Assembly (NCBI GenBank): GCA_014879945.1
Contig: JACSRE010000231.1
Span: forward strand, 1 to 53,826
From: Myxococcus sp.
Lineage (GTDB): Bacteria; Myxococcota; Myxococcia; Myxococcales; Myxococcaceae
Direction of reading: 5' to 3'
DNA length: 53,826 nucleotides
In this document: positions 35,638 through 43,552 of the stretch, piece by piece
How the letters are laid out: each line of letters opens with the position of its first letter
Numbering within the stretch: the first letter of the stretch is position 1
Notes under the pieces: model-generated
Told to the model about the DNA's origin: nothing
Databases searched by the model: none
What the model saw: the letters and a program-made list of their open reading frames with translations, nothing else
Translations under genes and position numbers: made by a program

Positions 35638-36282
35638 GTGAGCGATGCGAGCATCGTCTTCGCCGACATTGCTGGCTTCACGGCCCTCACAGAGGCGCAC
35701 GGCGACGACCACGCCGCGACGATGGTCGACCAATACTACGCACTCGCTGCGGTCTCGCTTTGCGATGGCGCGCGGCTCGTGAAGCACATTGGCGACGCGG
35801 TGATGCTCTGGGCACCGACGCCGCTGGCAGCGGTGCGCTCAGCCCTCCGGCTGATGCGCTCGGTCGACAGCGAGCCAGGCTGGCCGGCGCTCCGTGTCGG
35901 CGTGCACGCGGGACCGGTCGTGGAGAAGTCGGGCGACTATTTCGGAACCACGGTCAACACCGCGGCACGAGTGGCTGCCCACGCGCATAGCGGGCAGCTG
36001 CTCTGCACGCGCTCCGTGGTTCGAGGTCTGGCGGCGACCGAGTTCGCTTTCCGGCCGCTCGGAGACCTCCATTTGAAGAACCTCCACGAGCCTGTCACCG
36101 TCTTCGAGCTCGCGGACGAGGCCTCGATGGCTGCAGCCGACGTCGATCCGGTGTGCCGCATGCGAGTTGACCGGGTACGAGCTCCGGCGCGGCTTCCCTT
36201 CCGTGGCCAGTCGTATTCGTTCTGTTCCCTGAAGTGCGCTCAGGCGTTCGCCGCCGATCCCCTGGGGTACATGAAGCCCTGA
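35638..36282 (+). CDS. class III adenylate/guanylate cyclase-like domain fused to a YHS metal-binding domain
   Basis: A 214-residue soluble protein. The cyclase domain (about 1-160) has the metal Asp in VFADIAGFT (Asp10), Lys49 and Asp53 in LVKHIGDAVML, and Asn107/Arg111 in TTVNTAARV, so the usual catalytic residues are present. The C-terminal YHS domain (about 168-214: DPVCRM, YSFCSLKCAQAF) is like those of copper ATPases. The fusion suggests that cyclic-nucleotide synthesis responds to copper or another soft metal. There is no receptor or membrane segment. The GTG start, with weak ribosome-binding site, is 7 bp after the multicopper oxidase stop. Confidence 0.8.
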   Translation: MSDASIVFADIAGFTALTEAHGDDHAATMVDQYYALAAVSLCDGARLVKHIGDAVMLWAPTPLAAVRSALRLMRSVDSEPGWPALRVGVHAGPVVEKSGDYFGTTVNTAARVAAHAHSGQLLCTRSVVRGLAATEFAFRPLGDLHLKNLHEPVTVFELADEASMAAADVDPVCRMRVDRVRAPARLPFRGQSYSFCSLKCAQAFAADPLGYMKP

Positions 36283-36303
36283 GATCGCGGATAGATTGCT
36301 CAT

Positions 36304-37167
36304 GTGGACCTACGAGAAATTGAAGAGGCTTGGCACGCGGGCGAGGTGCTGGTCGTCGTCCGACTCGCGACGGAGGCGCTCCAGCAGAACCCGACAGCGT
36401 TTGAGCCGGTCGCCTGGGTTGGGCTCACGCAGTGGTTCGAGGGCCAGGTGCCGGCGGCACAAGCCGCGCTGCGCGATGCTTTCGCGCGAGTACGCGATCG
36501 GCATGACGACGAGACTGATTGGGAACGCCACGCCTTCTGCAACAGACTGATCGAGGTGGCTGCCGACGGAGACCAAGTGGCGGTCGCACGGTTCATCGTG
36601 GAACAGCTGGCCGTCGAGCACGGGACCAGCTTGCGTCTCCTGGCTGAAGAAGCCGCGCCATCAAATCCGGTGGCGGCGCTGGCGCTCGTTCGGCGCGCCA
36701 TCGCAGCCGATCCTGCCGATGCAGAGGCGCACTACCTCGCTGCGAAGTTCTTCGCGGGATTGGGCAAGAGGCCGCTCACCATCAAGCACCTCGAGGCGGC
36801 CCTCGAGCACGGTGCTGGCGTGCTGGCGGTGCGCATCCTGGCGCGCGTGGACAGCGAGTTCGATGGGCTTCGCGCAGACGAGCGATTCAACGCTCTCATT
36901 GACCCACTTCCACAAGGGCCGCTCAGGCCACTCTACGCGGCGCTCGCAGCTGGCCGACTGAATGAAGTCGTTGCATTGGCGGCGACGCTCGAGCGCTCAC
37001 TCGACGTGCTGTACCCGCTGCGCGAGGCCCTGGAGAGGCTCATGGACGCCAGCGCGAACCCCAGCCCCTTCGACGAGATGCTGGTCGCGACGAATGACGA
37101 AATCGACGAGCGGGAAGATGCCGGTGAGGAAAGCGATGCGTACGCGAGGTACTGCGGTGAGAGCTGA
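36304..37167 (+). CDS. hypothetical TPR-like helical protein
   Basis: A 287-residue Ala/Leu/Glu-rich protein with repeated helical pairs of TPR outline (AWHAGEVLVVVRLATEALQQ, NPVAALALVRRAIAADPADA, EAHYLAAKFFAGLGKR, LDVLYPLREALERLMD). No signal peptide, membrane segment or catalytic motif is visible. The C-terminus is acidic. GTG 36304 is the only suitable start and lacks a clear ribosome-binding site. It ends 2 bp before the convergent peptidase gene, so there is no room for a terminator. It may be host DNA rather than part of the metal cluster. Confidence 0.6.
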   Translation: MDLREIEEAWHAGEVLVVVRLATEALQQNPTAFEPVAWVGLTQWFEGQVPAAQAALRDAFARVRDRHDDETDWERHAFCNRLIEVAADGDQVAVARFIVEQLAVEHGTSLRLLAEEAAPSNPVAALALVRRAIAADPADAEAHYLAAKFFAGLGKRPLTIKHLEAALEHGAGVLAVRILARVDSEFDGLRADERFNALIDPLPQGPLRPLYAALAAGRLNEVVALAATLERSLDVLYPLREALERLMDASANPSPFDEMLVATNDEIDEREDAGEESDAYARYCGES

Positions 37168-37169
37168 CC

Positions 37170-37829
37170 TCAGCGAGTGAACTCCCAGTGCCACGGCTCC
37201 CGCGGAATCGTCTTGAACCCGAAGCGCGCTGCGTTCGCTCTGAGCCACTGACTGGCGCCGGGGCTCGCACCGAGGTTGACGTCAACGGCGCGTCCCAGAC
37301 CGTGGTTGCTCGTGCCCGGACGAGCGGCGAGCCCAAGCTTCCCGTTCGGCTGGCGCACGCCGTAGATGCCCTTGCGGCGTGCGACGTCGACCTGTGCAGA
37401 GTAGCTGCGGTAGCTGTCGGTCAACTTGATGTTCACGCCGTCGCGACGAGCCGCGTCTCGCATCTGGCTGAAGGCTCGAGCGGCGTCGCCGTACATTTTG
37501 TGGCCTCCGCCCACGCTCGTCAGCGCGCTGCTCGGGATTCGCCCGTTGGCGTAGGGCACACGCTGCGAAGAACGCGACCCTACTGGTTGAGGCTGGGTGC
37601 GCGAGGCGTTTCGTGCGTGGGTGTGACCAGTCGCCGCGGGGCGTCCCGACCGTCGCGTTGGCGCTGCGTCGAAGCTGTCACGACTCCCAGGCAGCTGAAG
37701 CCGCTGACCCACCTTCAGGCTGCGCGGGTTGACTTTAGGGTTGGCCGCGCGCAGCCGTGCGAGGTCGATGCCTCGCCGCTTCGCGATGCCGTACATCGTG
37801 TCACCGCGTCGAACGCTCACTGTCGCCAT
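37170..37829 (-). CDS. LysM domain plus M15-type D-Ala-D-Ala carboxypeptidase-like peptidase
   Basis: A 219-residue protein. An N-terminal LysM (about 3-46: VRRGDTMYGIAKRRG, LKVGQRLQLP) should bind peptidoglycan, and a basic Ser/Arg/Gln linker follows (about 48-95). The M15 peptidase domain (about 96-219) has the zinc ligands in SNHGLGRAVD (His176, Asp183) and EPWHWEF (Glu211 as base, His214). No classical signal peptide is seen, which is like phage endolysins. It may be a cell-wall hydrolase of the host or from a phage. Confidence 0.82.
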   Translation of the reverse strand: MATVSVRRGDTMYGIAKRRGIDLARLRAANPKVNPRSLKVGQRLQLPGSRDSFDAAPTRRSGRPAATGHTHARNASRTQPQPVGSRSSQRVPYANGRIPSSALTSVGGGHKMYGDAARAFSQMRDAARRDGVNIKLTDSYRSYSAQVDVARRKGIYGVRQPNGKLGLAARPGTSNHGLGRAVDVNLGASPGASQWLRANAARFGFKTIPREPWHWEFTR

Positions 37830-37938
37830 AGAAACCTCCGAGAAAATCTCTTGGGTTGTCGGCGGTGGCTTCGCGCTGGACCGGCCCGAAATTGTAAAGC
37901 GGCTTCGTCATCGCCCTTCGCCGGCGAGCAGGCGAGCG

Positions 37939-38021
37939 CTCGCTGGAGGCCACAGCGTCGCCTCGAAGGGTCGAACTCCTCCGCCGAACTCGGGTGCCCA
38001 ACCGCTCCGTCTAGAATGACC
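37939..38021 (+). pseudogene. eroded remnant of a czcC-like gene
   Basis: Bases 37963-38003 match 43060-43100 inside the intact czcC gene in 40 of 41 positions, on the same strand. The reading frame gives LEATASPRRVELLRRTRVPN against LEALKSASSRRVELLRRTRVPN. After the match a small deletion and a 5-bp insertion precede a shared AGAATGAC. A stop codon follows. This is the trace of a lost second czcC copy. It lies in the gap between the peptidase gene and the hypothetical gene at 38011. Confidence 0.65.
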
Positions 38022-38928
38022 CGCCGCGCCTGACGCGGCGAACACGATGCACGGGTGGCGGGTCCCATCGAACGTGTCGCGTGGAACCCGGACGGAGTTC
38101 TTCGAGTTCCTCGAGCGAGACTTGCCGCGAAAGCGGACCCACCTCGAGTTCGTCCTCGCCTCGGAGCGTCGCGACGAGCTCGGCCCCGTGAAGAGCGAAC
38201 GGGATCCGCGCTGCGCCGAGCGCGATCGCCATCTTCACCGCCTCGAGCGCGAGCCCCTGGTTGCTGACCGACAGCGAGAATCGCCAGCGGCCGTCCTCGA
38301 GCGTCGGCGCGAGGTGAATACCGTGTGGATGCCCGAAGACGATCTCCCACGGGTGACTGCCCGACCAGGCCCGCGACTGGAACCAGCGTCGAAAAGCATC
38401 CGCGCCCGCGCGTGGCAGGTCGAGCAGTCCACCGTGTCGACCGTCTGCGCGACGCCGGTAGGCTGCAAGCGGAGAACGCCCACGCAGGTCGCGGAAGGCG
38501 GCTCCAAGGGCCACACTCGCAATCCGAAGGTACGCCGCGGCCGAGAGCTTCCTGAGCGCCGGCGACTCCGCGCCGCGCCGAACGGCGCGTTCGAGCCGGT
38601 CGAACCGCGCTTCGCTGAGCGGCGAAACCTGGTCCTCTGGCCATGCGTGCTTCCGGAGGATGTGTCCGGTGCGAGAGTTCAACGGGAGGCGTCTCGCGAC
38701 CCTCGCGTTGAACGCGCCTTCGCCGCGCAGCGCGCTCCGCAGCCTTCGCTCCAGCTGATCAAGCAGAGTCGCCCAGAAGCGAAGACCCGTCGGCTCCGGC
38801 AATCCGAGAAAGGCGCGCGGCTCGATCGTCACCTCCCCACCGACGATGTCCCAGACCAACTGCGCACGCCGGCTCCCCAGCTCGACTTCGACGTAACCGT
38901 CCGGGGATCGACGTCTTGACCAGCGCAC
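38011..38928 (-). pseudogene. hypothetical gene with IS66 insertion at its 5' end
   Basis: The reading frame encodes 305 residues of unknown family, with motifs such as VWDIVGGEVTIEPRAFLGLP and GIHLAPTLEDGRWRFSLSVS. The first ~12 codons are IS66 terminal sequence, so the native start has been lost or replaced. If the element and one copy of the 8-bp duplication are removed, the frame continues upstream as RYRERVFVEVELGSRRAQ, and a GTG is available as start. The gene may still be expressed from the insertion sequence. No signal peptide, membrane segment or catalytic motif is visible. Confidence 0.5.
38893..38918 (+). repeat. IS66 left terminal inverted repeat
   Basis: GTAACCGTCC, then seven variable bases, then ACGTCTTG. 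It matches the right end (41213-41238) in 22 of 26 positions when read inward. Confidence 0.85.
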
Positions 38929-38963
38929 AGCACGTCGCCTGAGCGACGGCCGCCGGCTCCACT

Positions 38964-40460
38964 TCAGGTAGCGTCTCCGGGCTCAGCGGGCGGCGGGCCG
39001 TGCCAGTTGTGCGGCAGCAGCTCATCGATGCGCGAGTTGGGGTGCGTGTGGACGCGGGTGAGCACGTCCTGGAGGTAGGCGAGCGGGTTGACGTCGTTCG
39101 CCTCGCAGGTGGCGACGAGAGAGTAGAGGCCGGCCAGGTTCTCTCCGGCCTCGTCATTGCCGACGAAGAGGAAGTTCTTCCGGCCCAGGGCGACGCGCCG
39201 AAGCGCGGCCTCAGCGGGGTTGTTGTCGAGCGGCACGCGGACGTTCTCGAGGAAGAGCCCAAGCTCGTCCCAGCGGTTGAGGGTGTAGCGAAGCGCGTCG
39301 CCCATTGGACTCTTAGGCGGATGTCGCGGCTGCTGGGCGTCGAGCCAGGCCTTGAGGGCGTCGCGGATGCCACGAGACTTCGTGCGACGGAGTTCGAGGT
39401 GCGCGGCGGTGCCTGCAATGGCCGCCTCGCAGGCGTCAGACTCGACGCGATACAGCTTCGCGATGAGGGCCAGCGCCTCGGCGGCCTCGGGCGCCGTCTT
39501 CATCGCGTCGAAGAAGTACCGACGGACGTGTGCGTGGCAGGCCCCGCGGTCGCGGCCATCCACATCCGTGACGGTGTTGTAGCCGGTGTACCCGTCCACC
39601 ATCAGGGCACCCTTCGTCCCGCCGAGGATGCCTCGCGGCGTGTCACCGCTGCGTGAGGGCGCGAAGCGGTAGGCGATGAGGGGCGCCGGCCACGTCGTGC
39701 GGAAGTTCCACACGAAGCCGTTGCGGCACTCGCCCTCCGCCTGCACCTTCAGCGATGTCTCGTCTGCGTGCACCACCTCGGACTCGCGAATGATGTCCAG
39801 CAGCCGCCTCGACAGCGGCTCCAGGACGTCGGCCGCGGTGTGGAAGAGGTCCGTCATGGTGCTGCGCGACAGCGGAATGCCCAGCCGCTGGAATTCCTTC
39901 TCCAGCCGGTACAGGGGGATGCTGTCCGCGCACTTCGCGGTGATGAGGTGCGCCACCATCGAGGGCGCGTAGCGGCTCTTCTCCTGCCAATTCACCGGCC
40001 CCTCGGCGGTGACGACGCACTCGCCGCATGCACACGCGAGCGTCTCGCGCACCTGGCGGTGGGCGATGATGCGTGCAGGCACGTACTCGTACAGCGTCGA
40101 CACCTTGCCCTCCCCGACGCGCTTCATGTCGGTGCGGCCGCACTTCGGGCACGTGCGTTGCGACTCCGCCACGGGGTGCACCGTCGTGATGGTCTCGAGC
40201 GCCGCCTTCTTCTTCTGGCGCTCGCGGCGCTTGCGTTGCACCGCTTCCCAGTCGGGCTTCTTCTCTTCGCCGGCGCCGGGTTCCTGGCCGACGGGCGGCA
40301 TCTTCTCGGACTTCGGGCCCAGCGTCCGACGCATCAGCGTGTCGAGTTGCTGCTTCAGCGACGAGAGCTGGCCCTCGACGACGTGGAGCTTCTCTTCGAG
40401 GGCCTCGGCCTTTCCGCGCCACTCGCAGTCGTGCGTCGCGCTGTCCGGGCCGGGCGCCAT
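38964..40460 (-). CDS. tnpC: IS66 transposase TnpC (DDE)
   Basis: The 498-residue transposase has an N-terminal leucine-zipper-like coil (KAEALEEKLHVVEGQLSSLK), a zinc-finger segment (CPKCGRTDMKRVGEGK) and the catalytic core. DDE candidates are the Asp of VVHADETSLK, the Asp of GALMVDGYTGYN and the Glu of NNPAEAALRRVALGRKNF. The length is normal for IS66 transposases (about 500). Its start overlaps the tnpB frame by 106 bp. Confidence 0.95.
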   Translation of the reverse strand: MAPGPDSATHDCEWRGKAEALEEKLHVVEGQLSSLKQQLDTLMRRTLGPKSEKMPPVGQEPGAGEEKKPDWEAVQRKRRERQKKKAALETITTVHPVAESQRTCPKCGRTDMKRVGEGKVSTLYEYVPARIIAHRQVRETLACACGECVVTAEGPVNWQEKSRYAPSMVAHLITAKCADSIPLYRLEKEFQRLGIPLSRSTMTDLFHTAADVLEPLSRRLLDIIRESEVVHADETSLKVQAEGECRNGFVWNFRTTWPAPLIAYRFAPSRSGDTPRGILGGTKGALMVDGYTGYNTVTDVDGRDRGACHAHVRRYFFDAMKTAPEAAEALALIAKLYRVESDACEAAIAGTAAHLELRRTKSRGIRDALKAWLDAQQPRHPPKSPMGDALRYTLNRWDELGLFLENVRVPLDNNPAEAALRRVALGRKNFLFVGNDEAGENLAGLYSLVATCEANDVNPLAYLQDVLTRVHTHPNSRIDELLPHNWHGPPPAEPGDAT

Positions 40461-40858
40461 CGGTCAGGAGAGATCAAATTCCCGGGGATTTGTCGATCCC
40501 CCACGACGACTTCCGGGCTCCACTTCTTCGGGCGGCGGACGTGGGAGACGTCGATGCCGTCCAGCAGCATGGTGAGCTGCGTCGAGTCCAGCTGGGCGCC
40601 CAGGGCATCGTCGTGGAAGGCGGGCAGGCGGAAGCGGCCCTGCTCGAGGCGCTTGTAGACGACGACGAAGCCGCCGTTGTCCCAGGTGAGAATCTTCACC
40701 CTGTCCCTGCGGCGGGAGATGAAGACGAAGAGGTGGCCGGCGTACACGTTCTCGTGCCAGCCCGAGCGCACCAGCGCCGACAGCGCATCGATTCCGCTGC
40801 GGAGGTCCACGGGCTTCGCCGCGAGAAGAATGCGGACCGCGCGAGGGATGGAGAACAC
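40355..40858 (-). CDS. tnpB: IS66 accessory protein TnpB
   Basis: A 167-residue form of the IS66 Orf2 protein, required for transposition in the family. The conserved core is residues 1-115 (RILLAAKPVDLRSGIDALSA, FVFISRRRDRVKILTWDNGG, YKRLEQGRFRLP). Family members are usually ~115-120 residues. Here the frame runs ~50 residues further and overlaps tnpC by 106 bp with an Arg/Ser-rich tail. This could be a natural extension or loss of the original stop. The gap to tnpA is 4 bp. Confidence 0.9.
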   Translation of the reverse strand: MFSIPRAVRILLAAKPVDLRSGIDALSALVRSGWHENVYAGHLFVFISRRRDRVKILTWDNGGFVVVYKRLEQGRFRLPAFHDDALGAQLDSTQLTMLLDGIDVSHVRRPKKWSPEVVVGDRQIPGNLISPDRWRPARTARRTTASGAERPRPSKRSSTSSRASSRR

Positions 40859-40862
40859 GCGC

Positions 40863-41180
40863 TCACCCGAGCGCCGCGACGAGTTCCGCGACGTAGCGGG
40901 AGTCCGTGCCGACTGCGAAGCGCACCAGGACGCCGCTGGTCAACGCGAGCTCGACCACCTCTCCCCGCGCCTTCGGCGCGGGCGAGGCTACCACCGTGAC
41001 CGGGAGGAACTTCGGCCGCGGTTTGGACTCGAGTTGCACACGCTTGGCTCGACGGTACAGCCAATACCGGAACGTCCCGAGCGAGATGTCGTGCTTCGCC
41101 GCGAACTCTTTCTGCTCGAGCGAGCTCGTCTGGAACTCCTCGAGAAGCTTCAGCCACTCTGCCGGGGTCGGGTAGCGCAT
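40863..41180 (-). CDS. tnpA: IS66 accessory protein TnpA
   Basis: A 105-residue Orf1 protein with a helix-turn-helix in the N-terminal half (EFQTSSLEQKEFAAKHDISL, TFRYWLYRRAKR), which is typical of IS66 TnpA. It probably binds the terminal repeats. The start is 33 bp inside the right inverted repeat. Confidence 0.9.
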   Translation of the reverse strand: MRYPTPAEWLKLLEEFQTSSLEQKEFAAKHDISLGTFRYWLYRRAKRVQLESKPRPKFLPVTVVASPAPKARGEVVELALTSGVLVRFAVGTDSRYVAELVAALG

Positions 41181-41212
41181 CGCGCGGAGATCGCCCGCCC
41201 GCCGCTCACGAA

Positions 41213-41238
41213 CAAGACGCCGTTCGTCGGACGGTTAC
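41213..41238 (-). repeat. IS66 right terminal inverted repeat
   Basis: Read inward on the minus strand it is GTAACCGTCC, seven bases and GCGTCTTG. It is followed by CTTCGACG, which repeats the 8 bp before the left end. Confidence 0.85.
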
Positions 41239-41516
41239 CTTCGACGAACACGCGCTCGCGATACCGAGGAAGCTGGTGGGCCACCAAGCTCGCGCCCGAG
41301 GAATGAAGTACGGGCCGAGCCAGAGCGTGTCGGAGTCGTCCCGAAGCGGCTCGAAGTGCTCGAGCAGACGAAGGACACGTCGAAGGTGAGGAACGAGGTT
41401 CACGCCAAGTTCAACGCGACTCTGAAACTTCCTGTGGGACAGCAGCACACCACGACGTCAACACCACTGGGGACGAATCAGCTGAAGGCCAACAAGCAAC
41501 GTGTCGATTCGGGATC
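41239..41516. other. gap between IS66 and the small lipoprotein gene
   Basis: 278 bp without a gene I can support. It begins with the second copy of the 8-bp target duplication. On the minus strand one frame joins the interrupted gene across the insertion; a different frame stays open for ~70 codons (LVPHLRRVLRLLEHFEPLRD) but does not continue into that gene. No promoter or terminator is clear. Confidence 0.5.
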
Positions 41517-41840
41517 ATGAGCGCTCGACCTGGGATTCTGCCGTTCCTCCTGTTGCTTCTCGCGTCGTGCGCAACGCCGGAACGCAAGCTCCTGGCGACA
41601 CTCACGAGCCTTGCGCACCATGAACACCTCCGGCAATTCGAAGGCGAGTGCCGGCTCAAACAATCTGGAGTCGATACCTTCGAGTTCGACTGCAAGGGAG
41701 TCGCCCCGGTGGTCGTTCGATGTTCGATTGCAGGCGCGGCTGACTGCTGCTGGGTCGTCGACGACAGCTCACCTCAACAAGAAGACCGTAAGTGCGGGGA
41801 ACGACGTGTCGCCTCAAGGCCCGCCCATCGCCCTCATTGA
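41517..41840 (+). CDS. small lipoprotein, hypothetical
   Basis: A 107-residue lipoprotein with signal ending LLLLASC and a domain with several Cys (GECRLKQSG, FEFDCKGVAPVVVRC, ADCCWVVDDSS). The last ~25 residues are Arg/Pro/His-rich and may result from an old frameshift. It lies 52 bp before the czc operon, and the TTGACA at 41837 overlaps its stop codon. The function is unknown. Confidence 0.5.
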   Translation: MSARPGILPFLLLLLASCATPERKLLATLTSLAHHEHLRQFEGECRLKQSGVDTFEFDCKGVAPVVVRCSIAGAADCCWVVDDSSPQQEDRKCGERRVASRPAHRPH

Positions 41841-41865
41841 CAGGCAGCCATCCACAAGCTTGAAA
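41837..41865 (+). promoter_or_regulatory. candidate sigma-70 promoter of the czc operon
   Basis: A perfect -35 TTGACA (41837-41842), 17-bp spacer and a weak -10 TTGAAA (41860-41865), 26 bp before the ATG at 41892. No palindromic operator is seen near it. The weak -10 lowers confidence. Confidence 0.4.
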
Positions 41866-41891
41866 CTGCGAAGCAGGTCGGTGCATTCTCC

Positions 41892-42233
41892 ATGAGCGTG
41901 ATGACGAAGGCCATCAGAGGGCGGTCGCTGCTCACCCGATGGGTCTTGGTCCTCATGCTCGCGTTTGTGACCCCAGCGGTTCAGGACGTGCTGACCGACG
42001 TGACGATGTGGGTGACTGGCCAAAGCTGTTGCCCCGACGACTGTGACGAAACGGGCTCGCGCTGCCCCCAGCAGTGCGCCCACTGCCCCTGCGGAAGTCT
42101 TCGCGCAATCACGCTTCACGGAGCCACTCCCCAGGCGCCTCTGATCGCCCGAAGCGAGCCCATTTTCACGGACAGCCTTTTGGCTCCGACGTGCACGACG
42201 CTCGACCCTCCGTTCCGGCCTCCGGTGAGCTGA
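41892..42233 (+). CDS. Cys-rich membrane-anchored protein leading the czc operon
   Basis: A 113-residue protein with one N-terminal hydrophobic segment (about 16-33: RWVLVLMLAFVTPAVQDVL) as signal or anchor. A Cys cluster follows (SCCPDDCDETGSRCPQQC, then HCPCG), eight Cys in about 22 residues, likely to bind metal in the periplasm. Small Cys-rich proteins of this kind often precede czc-like operons in delta-proteobacterial relatives as far as I recall. It lies 65 bp before czcC. The role may be metal buffering or sensing. Confidence 0.65.
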   Translation: MSVMTKAIRGRSLLTRWVLVLMLAFVTPAVQDVLTDVTMWVTGQSCCPDDCDETGSRCPQQCAHCPCGSLRAITLHGATPQAPLIARSEPIFTDSLLAPTCTTLDPPFRPPVS

Positions 42234-42298
42234 CGAAGAAGCTGTGAATGGCGCCCGGTGTCGGCGCCGCTCTTCGTCTCTTTCCGAAAGCCAATTCC

Positions 42299-43552
42299 AT
42301 GAAACTTGCCGTCACGCGAGGCGTCTGCCCGCGAATCTCGGCGCTCATCACCATCGCGATGGCAGTCAGCGCGCGAGCTGCTGAGCCCGACTGCAACGAG
42401 GGCCTCACCCGAAGCACGCTCACCACTTGTGGATTGAACAACAGCCCTGTCCTTGCGGCGGAGTTGGCGACTGTCCATTCGTCAACGGCCCGTCGCGAAG
42501 CAGCGCGCCCCTTCCTGCCGTCGAACCCCAGTGTCGGGGCGACGCTGGGCTCGAGAGCGACCGCAGATGCCCGAGCGACGAACTGGTCCGTCACGCTCGC
42601 GCAGGAGTTGGAGGTCGCCGGCCAAAGCCTGCTGCGTGTCGATGTGGCCGACGACGAACTCAGCGCCGCGAACGCCCAGCTGCGCGTGGTTCGCGCCGAG
42701 CTCGCAGAGCAGCTGTGGCTGGCCTGGTTCGACGCCATCGCCGCGCGAGAGCGCGTCAAACTGGCCAGCCGCCTGGAGCAAGCCACTGGAGATGTCGCGC
42801 GCACCGCACGAGGGATGGCATCGAACGGACTCTCGTCGACGGTGGACGCAGCCTTGGCGGACGCCGCGTGGGTGGCCGCCAGCGAACGCCGGCTCGAAGC
42901 TCAGCGCGAAGCTCGAGCGTCTCTCCTGCGCCTCCAGTCGCTGACTGGCGTTCACGTCGAGTTGGGTGGCGACGCTGACCTCGAGCCCTTGCGCGCGACT
43001 GGCAACGCAGAGGTTCGTCCCGAGCTGAAGGCTCTCGAAGCCCTGAAGTCGGCGTCGAGTCGAAGGGTCGAGCTCCTCCGCCGAACTCGGGTGCCCAACC
43101 CCACCATCACCCTGTTCGCTCAGAATGACGGCTTCAACGAGCGCGTGCTGGGCGTCGGCGTTGGCGTGCCAATTCCTCTCCCGCAGCCGGTCGGCAGAAC
43201 GAGGGCAGGTGAAATTGACGAAGCGCTCGCTGCGGAAGAGCGCCTGCAGGCCGAGCTCGGAGGAATGCTGCGGCGGCTCGCCACGGAGCGTGGGCTGGCG
43301 GACAGTGACACGCTCGCGGTGTCCGAGAAGCGCTCGCTCTTCACCGCAGAGCGCATCGAAACGGCCACCCGCGCCCTTCAGGCGCTCTCAACTCAACTGA
43401 GCGCCGGCCGACTCACGGTACGGGAGGCGCTCGTCTCCCAGCAGTCTTTCGTCGAATTGCTCCAGTCCGAACTCGCCATGCGTGAGGCTGCCTGCGTCGC
43501 CTCCGTGCGCGCCACCCGCGCCAATGGCCTCTCCCTCGAAGGTGACCTGTGA
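42299..43552 (+). CDS. czcC: CzcC-like outer-membrane efflux protein
   Basis: A 417-residue outer-membrane channel. The signal peptide (about 10-27: ISALITIAMAVSARAAEP) is followed by two repeats with FLPSNPSVGATLGSR, VTLAQELEVAGQSLL, VPNPTITLFAQNDGF and VGVGVPIPLPQPVGRTR, as in CzcC/CnrC proteins. The ATG at 42299 is preferred over one at 42248 because it gives a proper signal peptide. A 41-bp part of this gene recurs at 37963. It overlaps the adaptor gene in a GTGA. Confidence 0.87.
   Translation: MKLAVTRGVCPRISALITIAMAVSARAAEPDCNEGLTRSTLTTCGLNNSPVLAAELATVHSSTARREAARPFLPSNPSVGATLGSRATADARATNWSVTLAQELEVAGQSLLRVDVADDELSAANAQLRVVRAELAEQLWLAWFDAIAARERVKLASRLEQATGDVARTARGMASNGLSSTVDAALADAAWVAASERRLEAQREARASLLRLQSLTGVHVELGGDADLEPLRATGNAEVRPELKALEALKSASSRRVELLRRTRVPNPTITLFAQNDGFNERVLGVGVGVPIPLPQPVGRTRAGEIDEALAAEERLQAELGGMLRRLATERGLADSDTLAVSEKRSLFTAERIETATRALQALSTQLSAGRLTVREALVSQQSFVELLQSELAMREAACVASVRATRANGLSLEGDL

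Larger units (their letters stand above)
38894..41238 (-). mobile_element. IS66-family insertion sequence, complete
   Basis: A 2.35-kb element with the standard tnpA-tnpB-tnpC order on the minus strand. The terminal repeats start GTAACCGTCC and end CGTCTTG, 22 of 26 matching. Both ends are flanked by CTTCGACG (38886-38893 and 41239-41246), the 8-bp target duplication expected for IS66. The first G of the left repeat may belong to the duplication. All three genes look intact, so it may be recent and active. Confidence 0.9.

Noticed and set aside
41239-41448. 80-codon minus-strand frame on the right of IS66 as 5' part of the interrupted gene
   Set aside because: When the insertion is removed this frame does not join the frame of the 38011 gene; another frame does.
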